Under the pieces are notes generated by a model, which was given only the letters and a program-made list of their open reading frames with translations, made no database searches and was not told the origin of the DNA. A program made the translations under genes and the position numbers. From Candidatus Shapirobacteria bacterium (GTDB lineage Bacteria > Patescibacteriota > Microgenomatia > UBA12405): a stretch of 7,491 bases of DNA. Below, in pieces: positions 1 to 5,971 of the stretch. The stretch covers positions 1-7,491 of the forward strand of contig JAPLYY010000046.1 in NCBI GenBank assembly GCA_026395315.1. Direction: 5' to 3'. Each line of letters opens with the position of its first letter. Position 1 is the stretch's first letter.

Positions 1-1473
1 CCATTTATCTTCAATCATTTGATAAACCGGCCCGAGAGTAGTTTTTATTTCTGTCGCTATATCCACCGGAATATCCACCATTTGATGACAGTCCTGACAT
101 ACCCGCCGTAACACCCGCTGGCCCACCACACAGGTCAATGACGATACCAGTAAAAATGGTTCGACGCCCATATCCAACAGCCGTGGCGGTACCCCGGAGG
201 AATCATTGGTATGTAATGTTGAAAATACCAAATGACCGGTTAATGAAGCATTTATAGCTAGATCAGCCGTTTCTGCATCCCGGATTTCTCCTACCATTAT
301 CACATTCGGATCCTGTCTTAGAAAAGAACGTAAAGCCGAGGCAAATGTCAACCCGGCCTGTACGTTCACCTGCACCTGATTGACTCCTTTCATTTGATAT
401 TCCACCGGATCCTCAATGGTCACCACATTCACCTTGGTCGTCGCCACAATATCCAGTACCGAATATAACGTCGTCGTTTTTCCTGAACCGGTTGGACCGC
501 AAACAATAATAATGCCGTGCGGCCGTTCAATTGCCTCCATTAAATTTTTTAACGCCAAACCCCGCAAACCTAAATCCGGTAAAGTCGGTACCTTATGCGA
601 TTTTTGCAACAACCGCATCACTACTTTTTCGCCGTAAGTCGTCGGTAAAGTAGATATCCGCAAATCGACATCATTGCCGTCAGCTGAAAAGAAAAACCGC
701 CCGTCCTGCGGCACTCTTTTTTCGTCAATCTTTAAATTTGCCAAAATCTTAATTCTGGAGACTACTGCGTCCTGAACATTCCGGGGCAATAAATACTTTT
801 CCTGTAATATTCCGTCAATCCGGTACCTAATTCTGACACTGTCCTCCAGCGGTTCAATGTGAACGTCCGAGGCCCTGGCCTTGATGGCATATTCCAAAAT
901 CGTGGTTACGATTTTGGCTACTGGTGCTTCCGAAGAGACCTTTTTTGCCGTTTCTACCACCTTTTCGTCCTCCTCTTTTCTTTCATCCAAAGCTTTAGTT
1001 ACTTCAGCTGTTATTCCTTTTTCCCGGACATATTTCTCCTTGACAAAGCTATCAATTTGGGCCGTCGTCGACATCGCCGTTTTTACTTTTAGATTCGTTT
1101 TCTTCTCCAGAAATTCCACTGTTTCCAGATCCAACGGATTTACCATGGTTACCGATAAAATCTTATTTTTAGTATCCAGCTGGTAGGGGACTAATTTGTA
1201 TTTCTGGGCCACACTCTCCGGCACCAACGCTAAAGCCTCCGGGGCAAAACCAATTGATTCCAAATCAACATAGTCTATCTTTAACAATTCTGCCTTACAT
1301 TTGGTCAAATCAATCTCAGAAACCAATCTCAGATTCCGGACAACTTCCTCCTCCGTCTCTCCGGTTTTTAGTTGTCGTAGTTTGATTTCCTCTGATTGCT
1401 TATCATCAATCAGTTGTTTTGCCTTCAAAACTTCCGCCAGTGTTTTATAATTAGGACTACTACTTCCATTCAT
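1..1473 (-). CDS. pilB: Type IV pilus assembly / type II secretion ATPase, PilB/GspE family (3' end off window)
   Basis: Reading the minus strand from ATG 1473 gives 491 uninterrupted codons to the window edge, so the C-terminus is missing; the family is usually about 560-600 residues. The protein is a cytoplasmic hexameric ATPase that powers pilus extension or pseudopilus assembly. Residues of about 50-150 look like the MshEN/T2SSE N-domain. The ATPase core shows Walker A GPTGSGKTT (326-334, K332), the Asp-box region IEDPVE (around 353-358), Walker B GEIRDAETADLA (from 395) and the His box TGHLVFSTLHT (412-422). A first zinc-knuckle pair CQDC (C459, C462) is visible; the second pair expected in PilB/GspE would lie beyond the edge. 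The start is fixed by AAAGGAGAT directly upstream, the only strong Shine-Dalgarno in the window. PilB versus GspE cannot be settled here; PilB is preferred because CPR genomes commonly keep type IV pili. Confidence 0.95.
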   Translation of the reverse strand, partial: MNGSSSPNYKTLAEVLKAKQLIDDKQSEEIKLRQLKTGETEEEVVRNLRLVSEIDLTKCKAELLKIDYVDLESIGFAPEALALVPESVAQKYKLVPYQLDTKNKILSVTMVNPLDLETVEFLEKKTNLKVKTAMSTTAQIDSFVKEKYVREKGITAEVTKALDERKEEDEKVVETAKKVSSEAPVAKIVTTILEYAIKARASDVHIEPLEDSVRIRYRIDGILQEKYLLPRNVQDAVVSRIKILANLKIDEKRVPQDGRFFFSADGNDVDLRISTLPTTYGEKVVMRLLQKSHKVPTLPDLGLRGLALKNLMEAIERPHGIIIVCGPTGSGKTTTLYSVLDIVATTKVNVVTIEDPVEYQMKGVNQVQVNVQAGLTFASALRSFLRQDPNVIMVGEIRDAETADLAINASLTGHLVFSTLHTNDSSGVPPRLLDMGVEPFLLVSSLTCVVGQRVLRRVCQDCHQMVDIPVDIATEIKTTLGPVYQMIEDKW

Positions 1474-1484
1474 ATCTCCTTTAA
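1474..1484 (-). promoter_or_regulatory. Strong Shine-Dalgarno of pilB
   Basis: On the minus strand AAAGGAGAT immediately precedes ATG 1473, a near-perfect anti-16S match. It decides the pilB start over the next in-register options. No other gene in the window has a comparable ribosome binding site. Confidence 0.8.
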
Positions 1485-1485
1485 A

Positions 1486-1491
1486 TATAAA
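1486..1491 (+). promoter_or_regulatory. Putative -10 box of the holB-like gene (leaderless)
   Basis: TATAAA ends 7 nt before ATG 1499, leaving room for a transcript that begins at or next to the start codon. No Shine-Dalgarno precedes the gene. The same few bases read on the minus strand give TATATT (1489-1484), so divergent -10 elements may overlap here. I see no clear -35 box. Confidence 0.4.
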
Positions 1492-1498
1492 CTATCCT

Positions 1499-2086
1499 AT
1501 GATTTTTCCAACTACTTTGATTATTACCACCTCTCCCACCGACCACTTCACTAAATTTTGTCTTGAACTAAACAATCCTAATGATATTAATAATCCCGAC
1601 ATTTTAAGAGTTGATGATTATTCCATAGTTTCCATCCGTCAAATTAGTTTATTTTTATCCAAAACTCCTTATGCCCATTCTTCAAAAATTGTATTTATCC
1701 CTGATATCGATCTCCTTCACCTTGAAGCTCAAAATGCGCTGCTAAAAATGCTTGAAGAACCAGGTGATAATAATTATTTTTTTCTGACCACCTCCCAACC
1801 TCAAAAATTGATCCCAACTATCCTGTCCCGTTGTCAAATAATCAACCATACTACCATTCCAACTTCCACCGAAAAAATAGTTTATCCCAACGGGATTCTT
1901 CGTGATGATATACCTGATGCCAAATTGTTTCTCAAGGAACAATTAACTATCCACCAAAAAGAATTAGTTAAAAACCCGACTCTTTCAGAAAAAAAAATTA
2001 TCGACCGATTAATCCGGGCCATTGCTATGACCGAGGCTAACGTCGACCCCAAATCCGCGTTAGACTACTTTTTATTAAACCCCTAG
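1499..2086 (+). CDS. holB: DNA polymerase III delta-prime-like clamp-loader subunit, short form
   Basis: This 195-residue protein resembles the AAA+ core of delta-prime/gamma-tau clamp-loader subunits, which open the sliding clamp during replication. The diagnostic stretch begins at SSKIVFIPDIDLL (about 61-73), a Walker-B-like strand, and continues into EAQNALLKMLEEP (76-88). It ends with LIPTILSRCQII, where the SRC motif falls at 110-112. The usual N-terminal P-loop and the zinc-binding cysteines are absent. Delta-prime does not hydrolyse ATP, so loss of the P-loop is compatible with function. At 195 residues it is much shorter than the 334-residue E. coli HolB, and the C-terminal collar domain seems reduced to a short helical tail. 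It starts 25 nt from the divergent pilB with no Shine-Dalgarno. A DnaX fragment is the main alternative; the lack of Walker A favours HolB. Confidence 0.8.
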   Translation: MIFPTTLIITTSPTDHFTKFCLELNNPNDINNPDILRVDDYSIVSIRQISLFLSKTPYAHSSKIVFIPDIDLLHLEAQNALLKMLEEPGDNNYFFLTTSQPQKLIPTILSRCQIINHTTIPTSTEKIVYPNGILRDDIPDAKLFLKEQLTIHQKELVKNPTLSEKKIIDRLIRAIAMTEANVDPKSALDYFLLNP

Positions 2087-2118
2087 GTACTCCTGCCTGA
2101 CAGCAGGCAGGTCGTACC
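2086..2118. repeat. Palindromic repeat (CCTGCCTG / CAGGCAGG hairpin)
   Basis: CCTGCCTG (2092-2099) and CAGGCAGG (2104-2111) form a perfect 8-bp stem around the loop ACAG. GGTAC (2086-2090) and GTACC (2114-2118) add a 5-bp outer stem across a small internal loop. The element begins on the last base of the holB stop codon. It looks like a REP/MITE-type element; I recall similar hairpins as common in CPR intergenic DNA. Confidence 0.75.
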
Positions 2119-2121
2119 ACC

Positions 2122-2166
2122 TTCCCCTTCAAGAGGGGACTTTTAAAATTGCCCTTTTGAAGGGAA
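2122..2166. repeat. Nested inverted repeat between holB and fic
   Basis: TCCCCT (2123-2128) pairs with AGGGGA (2134-2139), and CCCTT (2152-2156) pairs with AAGGG (2160-2164). The outer arms TTCCCCTTCAA (2122-2132) and TTGAAGGGAA (2157-2166) are also complementary apart from one bulged base. Two alternative folds are therefore possible: two small hairpins or one long one. Confidence 0.6.
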
Positions 2167-2167
2167 A

Positions 2168-2200
2168 TGTCCCGAGCCTGTCGAGGGACAAAGGGTTTTT
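2168..2200 (+). repeat. GTCCCGAGCCTGTCGAGGGAC-type dyad followed by a T-run
   Basis: TGTCCC (2168-2173) pairs with GGGACA (2185-2190). The core resembles the widespread bacterial repeat with consensus near GTCCTGAGCCTGTCGAAGGA (recalled, not searched). Five T residues (2196-2200) follow after AAGGG. It could act as a weak terminator for holB, but the five-base spacer before the T-run is not canonical. Confidence 0.55.
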
Positions 2201-2238
2201 AATTTCCGCACTTTCCCCTCATTGATTTATCAAAATAA

Positions 2239-2247
2239 TGCTATAAT
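2239..2247 (+). promoter_or_regulatory. Extended -10 promoter of fic, probably leaderless
   Basis: TGCTATAAT is a perfect extended -10 (TGnTATAAT). It ends 8 nt before ATG 2256, so transcription would begin within a base or two of the start codon. TTGATT at 2222-2227 is the only -35-like hexamer, and its 14-nt spacer is too short for good use; the TG extension may compensate. No Shine-Dalgarno is present. Confidence 0.7.
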
Positions 2248-2255
2248 CACCTAAC

Positions 2256-3389
2256 ATGTTTTCACCCGTCTTTACCATCAATAATAAAATTCTTCATCAG
2301 ATAGGCACCATCGAGGCCGCCAAAGCAGTTATTGATGAAGCCCCTCTTATTCCCGCCTACGAAAAACAGTTCCAGCAGGAAGCCGTTGTCCGGACCGTTC
2401 ATTTCGGCACCAGGATTGAAGGTAATGACCTTACTTACCAGGAAGTTGCCCGTTTAGTTGAAGGCCAAAAAATCACTGCCGGTGACCGCGATATCCAGGA
2501 AGTTATTAATTATCGGAATGTCATGTCCTATCTCGAGGAACTTTGGGCTCTTTACGATGCTAATATGCCCCTGCCTGAAGAAACCACCGTGCCCCAATTC
2601 GACGATAAAGGCAAACGGCCTTTTTTCTACAGCGAAACCATTGTTAAAAAAATCCATCAATTAACCACCACCAAAATTATTGTCGAAACTGAAGCCGGTA
2701 AGTACCGCCATCAACAGGTAGTCCTCAAAAACACCCGTACCGGCGAAATTGCCCACCGTCCGCCTCCAGCTATTGAAGTTCCCTATCTTATGGCTGATTT
2801 TATCGCCTGGCTCAATGATCCGGCTTCCCGGGAAATTCATCCGGCTATCCGCAGCGCCATCACTCAATACGTCATGGTCGCCATTCACCCCTTTATTGAA
2901 GGCAACGGCCGCGTCTCTCGGGCTTTTGCTATGTTGCCCCTCTATGTCGAAGGCTACGATATCCGCCGTTTGTTTTCATTGGAAGAATATTTTGACCGCA
3001 ATGCCGAAGCTTATTACAACACCATCCAAAACACTCATCTGTTAAACACCGATCTTTTTAAACGCGATCTGACTGTTTGGACCGAATATTTCACCGAAGC
3101 TTTAAGCATCGAACTTACCCGGGTCAAAGAAAAAGTTCAAAATCTCTCCCGCGACCTCAAATTCAAACAAAAACTCGGCGGCAAACAAATCCATTTAACC
3201 GAACGTCAAATCAAATTAGTGGAATATATGCAGCAATTCGGTGGTTTGCGGATGCCCGATGCCCAGTCTCTTCTGCCCATGGTTTCCGACGATACTATCT
3301 GGCGTGACTTAAAGAAATTAATTGATGACAAAGTGGCCACCAAACGCGGTTCCACCAAAGGTGCCTACTATTGCTTAACCAATGTCTAG
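2256..3389 (+). CDS. fic: Fic-domain protein (probable AMP-transferase) with C-terminal winged helix
   Basis: This 377-residue protein carries the Fic motif HPFIEGNGRVSR (211-222), with H211 as catalytic base, the acidic E215 for metal binding, and R219 and R222 as phosphate contacts. Fic enzymes usually transfer AMP from ATP to target hydroxyls. An N-terminal helix holds IEGN (54-57), matching the glutamate of the class II self-inhibitory motif (S/T)xxxE(G/N). The S/T position, E-4, is Gly51 here, with Thr at 52. The flap region YRHQQVVLKN (150-159) and PPPAIEVPYLM (169-179) is typical of stand-alone Fic proteins. Residues of about 314-375 form a winged-helix DNA-binding domain, common in this Fic group. 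Spot counts show it GC-richer than the genes that follow. The start is supported by the extended -10 eight bases upstream. Its last 13 codons recur at 3719-3757. Target unknown. Confidence 0.92.
   Translation: MFSPVFTINNKILHQIGTIEAAKAVIDEAPLIPAYEKQFQQEAVVRTVHFGTRIEGNDLTYQEVARLVEGQKITAGDRDIQEVINYRNVMSYLEELWALYDANMPLPEETTVPQFDDKGKRPFFYSETIVKKIHQLTTTKIIVETEAGKYRHQQVVLKNTRTGEIAHRPPPAIEVPYLMADFIAWLNDPASREIHPAIRSAITQYVMVAIHPFIEGNGRVSRAFAMLPLYVEGYDIRRLFSLEEYFDRNAEAYYNTIQNTHLLNTDLFKRDLTVWTEYFTEALSIELTRVKEKVQNLSRDLKFKQKLGGKQIHLTERQIKLVEYMQQFGGLRMPDAQSLLPMVSDDTIWRDLKKLIDDKVATKRGSTKGAYYCLTNV
3351..3389 (+). repeat. fic 3'-end repeat, copy A (in the intact gene)
   Basis: These 39 nt encode STKGAYYCLTNV plus a TAG stop and match 3719-3757 at 34 of 39 positions. 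Upstream of the TCC codon the two copies diverge at once. Confidence 0.9.
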
Positions 3390-3392
3390 GCA

Positions 3393-3695
3393 TTAACAAG
3401 CCCCAAATACTTTCTTTTCCAATTTTCCTGTTCTTTCTTCAACCTCAACAATCTGATTTGTAGTAATTTCTCTAAACTCTTGACTTTCATTCATCTCTTT
3501 GGCCACAGAGTCAACAGCATCGAAAATTTCTGATTTCCATTTAAACAATTTCTCATCTAAATCTCCCAACTTATTATCAAGTTTGACATCTATCATTGCC
3601 GACAACTCATCCCTTAAATTCTCACCATCCTTAACAGTAAAAAATTTCTGATCATCATTTTTCATATCATTAATTCTATTATACCTTCTGTTCAT
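3393..3695 (-). CDS. Small coiled-coil-like protein of unknown function
   Basis: The frame from ATG 3695 gives 100 residues, charged and predicted mostly helical, with heptad-like stretches around LDNKLGDLDEKLFKWKSEI (about 38-56) and IVEVEERTGKLEKKVFG (82-98). There is no signal peptide, membrane segment or recognised catalytic motif. I recall small proteins of this style, ending in an LEKKVFG-like helix, as frequent in CPR genomes; their role is unknown. The start is uncertain. ATG 3695 has TATATT only 4 nt upstream. The in-frame Met at 3665, giving 90 residues, lies 12 nt after a perfect TATAAT and may be the real start. The gene converges on fic with 3 nt between the stop codons, is visibly AT-rich, and fills the space between the two fic tails, so it may have arrived as a cassette. 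Confidence 0.6.
   Translation of the reverse strand: MNRRYNRINDMKNDDQKFFTVKDGENLRDELSAMIDVKLDNKLGDLDEKLFKWKSEIFDAVDSVAKEMNESQEFREITTNQIVEVEERTGKLEKKVFGAC
3678..3683 (-). promoter_or_regulatory. Putative -10 box of the coiled-coil gene
   Basis: TATAAT on the minus strand (3683 to 3678) lies 12 nt upstream of Met 3665 and inside the longer reading frame. If used, the longer ATG 3695 start would not be transcribed. The competing box is TGATATATT (3708-3700), placed for ATG 3695. Confidence 0.4.
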
Positions 3696-3718
3696 GTAAA
3701 ATATATCAATATTTTAAC

Positions 3719-3757
3719 TCCACCAAAGGTGCCTACTACTGTCTAACCAACGTCTAA
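3719..3757 (+). pseudogene. Detached second copy of the fic 3' end (copy B)
   Basis: The sequence encodes the same 12 residues STKGAYYCLTNV and then TAA, 368 nt downstream of copy A. The five differences are TAT/TAC, TGC/TGT, TTA/CTA, AAT/AAC and TAG/TAA, and every one is silent. Nothing upstream of the TCC codon resembles fic, so this is an orphan tail, not a second gene. It overlaps the last four codons and stop of the minus-strand gene 3743-3961. Confidence 0.85.
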
Positions 3758-3961
3758 AGATCCTGCTTTCGCCGTCCTGATTCTAATTTCATAAACCTGA
3801 GTTTCCAAATCTACCAAACCAGGTCGTCTTCTTTCTCCTCCCTGATTTCTTCTTTGAACATCCTCGGCTAATTTTTTTAACACCGCCTCCTTTGGTAACC
3901 CACTGACAGTTGATAATTTTTCGATTATCGACTCCATATTAAACACTGAAACTTCACACAT
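3743..3961 (-). CDS. Small hypothetical protein, 72 residues
   Basis: The protein begins MCEVSVFNMES; residues of about 9-37 look like two short helices (ESIIEKLSTVSGLPKEAVLKKLAEDVQRR), followed by a basic GGERRRPG turn and the strand-like YEIRIRTA. I recognise no family. The first Met (3961) is favoured because a perfect TATAAT lies 6 nt upstream (3973-3968), a spacing like that of its neighbours; Met9 (3937) is the alternative. The last residues LDVG and the TAG stop are read antisense through the orphan fic tail, so the original C-terminus may have been replaced. It is divergent from ligA across a 39-nt gap. A short DNA- or RNA-binding protein is conceivable from the basic patch, but this is a guess. 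Confidence 0.5.
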   Translation of the reverse strand: MCEVSVFNMESIIEKLSTVSGLPKEAVLKKLAEDVQRRNQGGERRRPGLVDLETQVYEIRIRTAKAGSLDVG

Positions 3962-3967
3962 GCCAAC

Positions 3968-3973
3968 ATTATA
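3968..3973 (-). promoter_or_regulatory. Putative -10 box of the 72-residue gene (leaderless)
   Basis: TATAAT on the minus strand ends 6 nt before ATG 3961, with no Shine-Dalgarno between. It lies back to back with the ligA promoter. Confidence 0.5.
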
Positions 3974-3986
3974 ACTCCAAATTTCT

Positions 3987-3992
3987 TATAAT
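3987..3992 (+). promoter_or_regulatory. Putative -10 box of ligA (leaderless)
   Basis: TATAAT ends 8 nt before ATG 4001, exactly the spacing seen at fic. No Shine-Dalgarno and no clear -35 box are present. Confidence 0.6.
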
Positions 3993-4000
3993 ATAACCAT

Positions 4001-5971
4001 ATGGTCACTCTCGACTCCCTCGATCTTGAAAAAACATCCACCGAAGAACTAGGGGAACTTCTCATCACCGCCAAAAAAGCCTACTACACCGGCGGTAAAC
4101 CCATCATGGACGACCACACCTACGACACTCTCGAAGATATTCTTCTCCAAAAAGCACCCTACCATCGGCTGTTTAAAAAAGTCGGCCATCCCAACTTTGA
4201 CACCGGCTGGGCCAAGCGTCGCCACGTTATGCCCATGGGTTCCCAGAACAAAGTCAATAATTTTAAAGATTTGGTTCACTATTTCGAATTGAAAAAAGTT
4301 TTACCCCTCCTTGTCAAGGGAGGGGATAAGGGTGGGTTTATTGTCCAACCCAAATGCGATGGTATATCGCTAGAGATTATCTATAAAAATGGTGAACTTG
4401 TCGAAGCCATTACCCGCGGCGATGGTGAGGTAGGGGATTTGGTTACCCAAAATGTGGTCAAAATGAAAAATATGGTCCTGAACCTGCCAAAAAATTTTAG
4501 TGGTTCCATCCGTTGTGAGATCATGGTTACTAAAGAGGACTTTCGGAAACTTAATCAACTTGTAAAGAAGGATACCCCTGCCCTGTCAAGGGAAGGGGAT
4601 GGGGAAGGGTTTTATTCTAATCCCCGCAACGCCGCTTCCGGTCTCTCCCAACGTCTTGACTCTAAATTATCCGAATATTGTTCTCTCTACGCCGTAGATT
4701 TATACCCTTATCCTCCCACCGAAAACGATAAAATTAACACTCTCGAAAAACTTGGTTTTACCCCGGTTGAATCCCATTTATTTTCCGACTTCTCCCAAAT
4801 TGAAATTCTTTTCCAGGAATTTCTGACTGCCAAACGTCTATCCTATCCATTCGAAATTGATGGCCTGATTATTAAACTTAATGACACTGTTTTGGCCCAA
4901 AAATTGGGTTCTAAAAACAACCGTCCCAAATACCAAGTGGCTTACAAATTTCCTGCCTCCTCCGACTCTACCCAAATCAAAAACATCGTCTGGCAAGTCG
5001 GCCCTTTAGGAACTATCACTCCGGTGGCCGAAGTTGAACCCATTGAACTCTCCGGCGCCATTGTTACTTTTGCCTCGCTGGCCAATCACAACTTAATTAA
5101 ACAAAAAAATATTAATGTTGGTGATATCGTTAAACTTTCCCGCCGCGGCGACGTTATTCCTCACATTGAATCTGTGATTACCAAAGTCAATTCCGGCCAT
5201 GTGACTATTCCCACCCATTGCCCATCCTGCGGTACTTTATTAGTCGTTGAAAATAAATTCCTAAAATGCCCCAACGCTTCGAATTGTTTGGCTCAAATTT
5301 TAGGCAGTTTAAAGCTTTTTTGCAGTACTCTGGAAATTCTCGGTCTCTCGGATAAAACCATCGCCAAACTCTACCAAGCCGGACGCATCCGCCTCCCCGG
5401 TGACTTTTACAAACTCAAACCTGATGATATTGCTACTTTAGATAATCTGGGTGACAAATCAGCCAAAAACATCATCAATCAAATTCAAACCAAAAAAACT
5501 CTTACTTTAAAACAAGTCTTCGATGCCGCTATTATTCCCAACTTCAGTTCTCAACGAATCCAACAATTAATCACTGCCGGTTTCGACACTCCCGAAAAAC
5601 TATTAAATCTTTCCACCGAGCAATTATTATCACTTAAAGGCTTCCAAAAAACTTTAGCTAAAAAAATTATTGACGGCATTGTTCTCCGTCGTTCTTGGAT
5701 CAAATCAATTCTTTCTCAAGTTTCCATAGTAGAGACGTCATTAATGACGTCTCTACTTAATCAAACATTTGTCATTACCGGCGAATTGTCCCAACCCCGT
5801 AAAAATCTGGTTGATTTAATCGAATCAAATGGTGGTAAAGTCGCCTCAACTGTTAGCGGTAATACCTCTTATCTAATTTGCAACCAACCTTCTAATTCTG
5901 ACAAGTATACGACAGCAGTTAAATTAGGCATTAAAATAATCAATGAATCCGATTTTCAAAAACTACTCTGA
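4001..5971 (+). CDS. ligA: NAD+-dependent DNA ligase LigA, with three repeat-derived insertions
   Basis: LigA seals nicks in DNA using NAD+, completing replication and repair. Domains in order: Ia NMN-binding (about 1-68; YY 28-29, TYD 40-42), nucleotidyltransferase (70-315), OB fold (320-400), Cys4 zinc finger (C407, C410, C423, C429), HhH repeats (441-570) and BRCT (588-656). The catalytic lysine is K118 in PKCDG. Other core motifs are TRGDG (138-142), CE173, NPRNAASG (207-214), EIDGLIIK (285-292) and VAYKFPA (313-319). Its PMGSQNK (78-84) replaces the PMLSLDN of E. coli LigA. Oddities: the glutamate two residues before the catalytic lysine is Q116, and VGRTG is VGPLG (333-337). Residues 101-114, 191-205 and 576-586 are encoded by palindromic repeats. 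Length 656 is near normal (about 670). TGA is the stop, and the next gene starts 29 nt before it. Confidence 0.96.
   Translation: MVTLDSLDLEKTSTEELGELLITAKKAYYTGGKPIMDDHTYDTLEDILLQKAPYHRLFKKVGHPNFDTGWAKRRHVMPMGSQNKVNNFKDLVHYFELKKVLPLLVKGGDKGGFIVQPKCDGISLEIIYKNGELVEAITRGDGEVGDLVTQNVVKMKNMVLNLPKNFSGSIRCEIMVTKEDFRKLNQLVKKDTPALSREGDGEGFYSNPRNAASGLSQRLDSKLSEYCSLYAVDLYPYPPTENDKINTLEKLGFTPVESHLFSDFSQIEILFQEFLTAKRLSYPFEIDGLIIKLNDTVLAQKLGSKNNRPKYQVAYKFPASSDSTQIKNIVWQVGPLGTITPVAEVEPIELSGAIVTFASLANHNLIKQKNINVGDIVKLSRRGDVIPHIESVITKVNSGHVTIPTHCPSCGTLLVVENKFLKCPNASNCLAQILGSLKLFCSTLEILGLSDKTIAKLYQAGRIRLPGDFYKLKPDDIATLDNLGDKSAKNIINQIQTKKTLTLKQVFDAAIIPNFSSQRIQQLITAGFDTPEKLLNLSTEQLLSLKGFQKTLAKKIIDGIVLRRSWIKSILSQVSIVETSLMTSLLNQTFVITGELSQPRKNLVDLIESNGGKVASTVSGNTSYLICNQPSNSDKYTTAVKLGIKIINESDFQKLL
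4302..4342 (+). repeat. In-frame palindromic repeat in ligA, copy 1
   Basis: CCCCTCCTT (4304-4312), the loop GTC and AAGGGAGGGG (4316-4325) form a hairpin with one bulged base, followed by a G-rich tail ending GGGTTTATT. It encodes LPLLVKGGDKGGFI (residues 101-114), just before the catalytic K118, where other LigA proteins have only a short connector. It is homologous to the copy at 4573. Confidence 0.75.
4573..4616 (+). repeat. In-frame palindromic repeat in ligA, copy 2
   Basis: The order TACCCCT, CCCT, GTCAAGGGA, GGGGAT and GGGTTTATT-like tail repeats that of 4302-4342 with small indels. It encodes DTPALSREGDGEGFY (191-205), directly before the conserved NPRNAASG motif and replacing a connector of a few residues. 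The hairpin pairs CCCCT with AGGGG and CCCT with AGGG. Confidence 0.7.
5728..5757. repeat. Perfect 30-nt palindrome inside ligA
   Basis: The 15-base arm AGTAGAGACGTCATT is followed immediately by its exact reverse complement, with no spacer. It adds about 10 codons (residues 576-586, ending LMTSLL) in the linker between the HhH and BRCT domains. The arm resembles the GTAGAGACGT palindromes I recall from many bacterial genomes. Confidence 0.9.

Noticed and set aside
416..1186. Open frames on the plus strand (416-637, 859-1092, 881-1186)
   Set aside because: They lie antisense to the pilB frame, which has clear Walker and His-box motifs; their translations look like no protein family.
2454..3307. 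Several open frames on both strands within fic
   Set aside because: All overlap the conserved Fic and winged-helix coding region in other frames and have no start signals of their own.
2256..3961. Fic plus small downstream gene as a FicTA-type toxin-antitoxin pair
   Set aside because: The inhibitory glutamate motif lies inside Fic itself (class II style), the small genes are on the opposite strand, and neither contains an (S/T)xxxE(G/N) motif.
4001..5971. ligA as a pseudogene because of repeat insertions
   Set aside because: The frame is intact over 656 codons with catalytic Lys, zinc-finger cysteines, HhH and BRCT all present; the insertions are multiples that keep the frame.
5969..5971. 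TGA as a sense codon (code 25) at the end of ligA
   Set aside because: The BRCT domain ends naturally at this TGA and reading through adds only a short unrelated tail, so the standard code fits.
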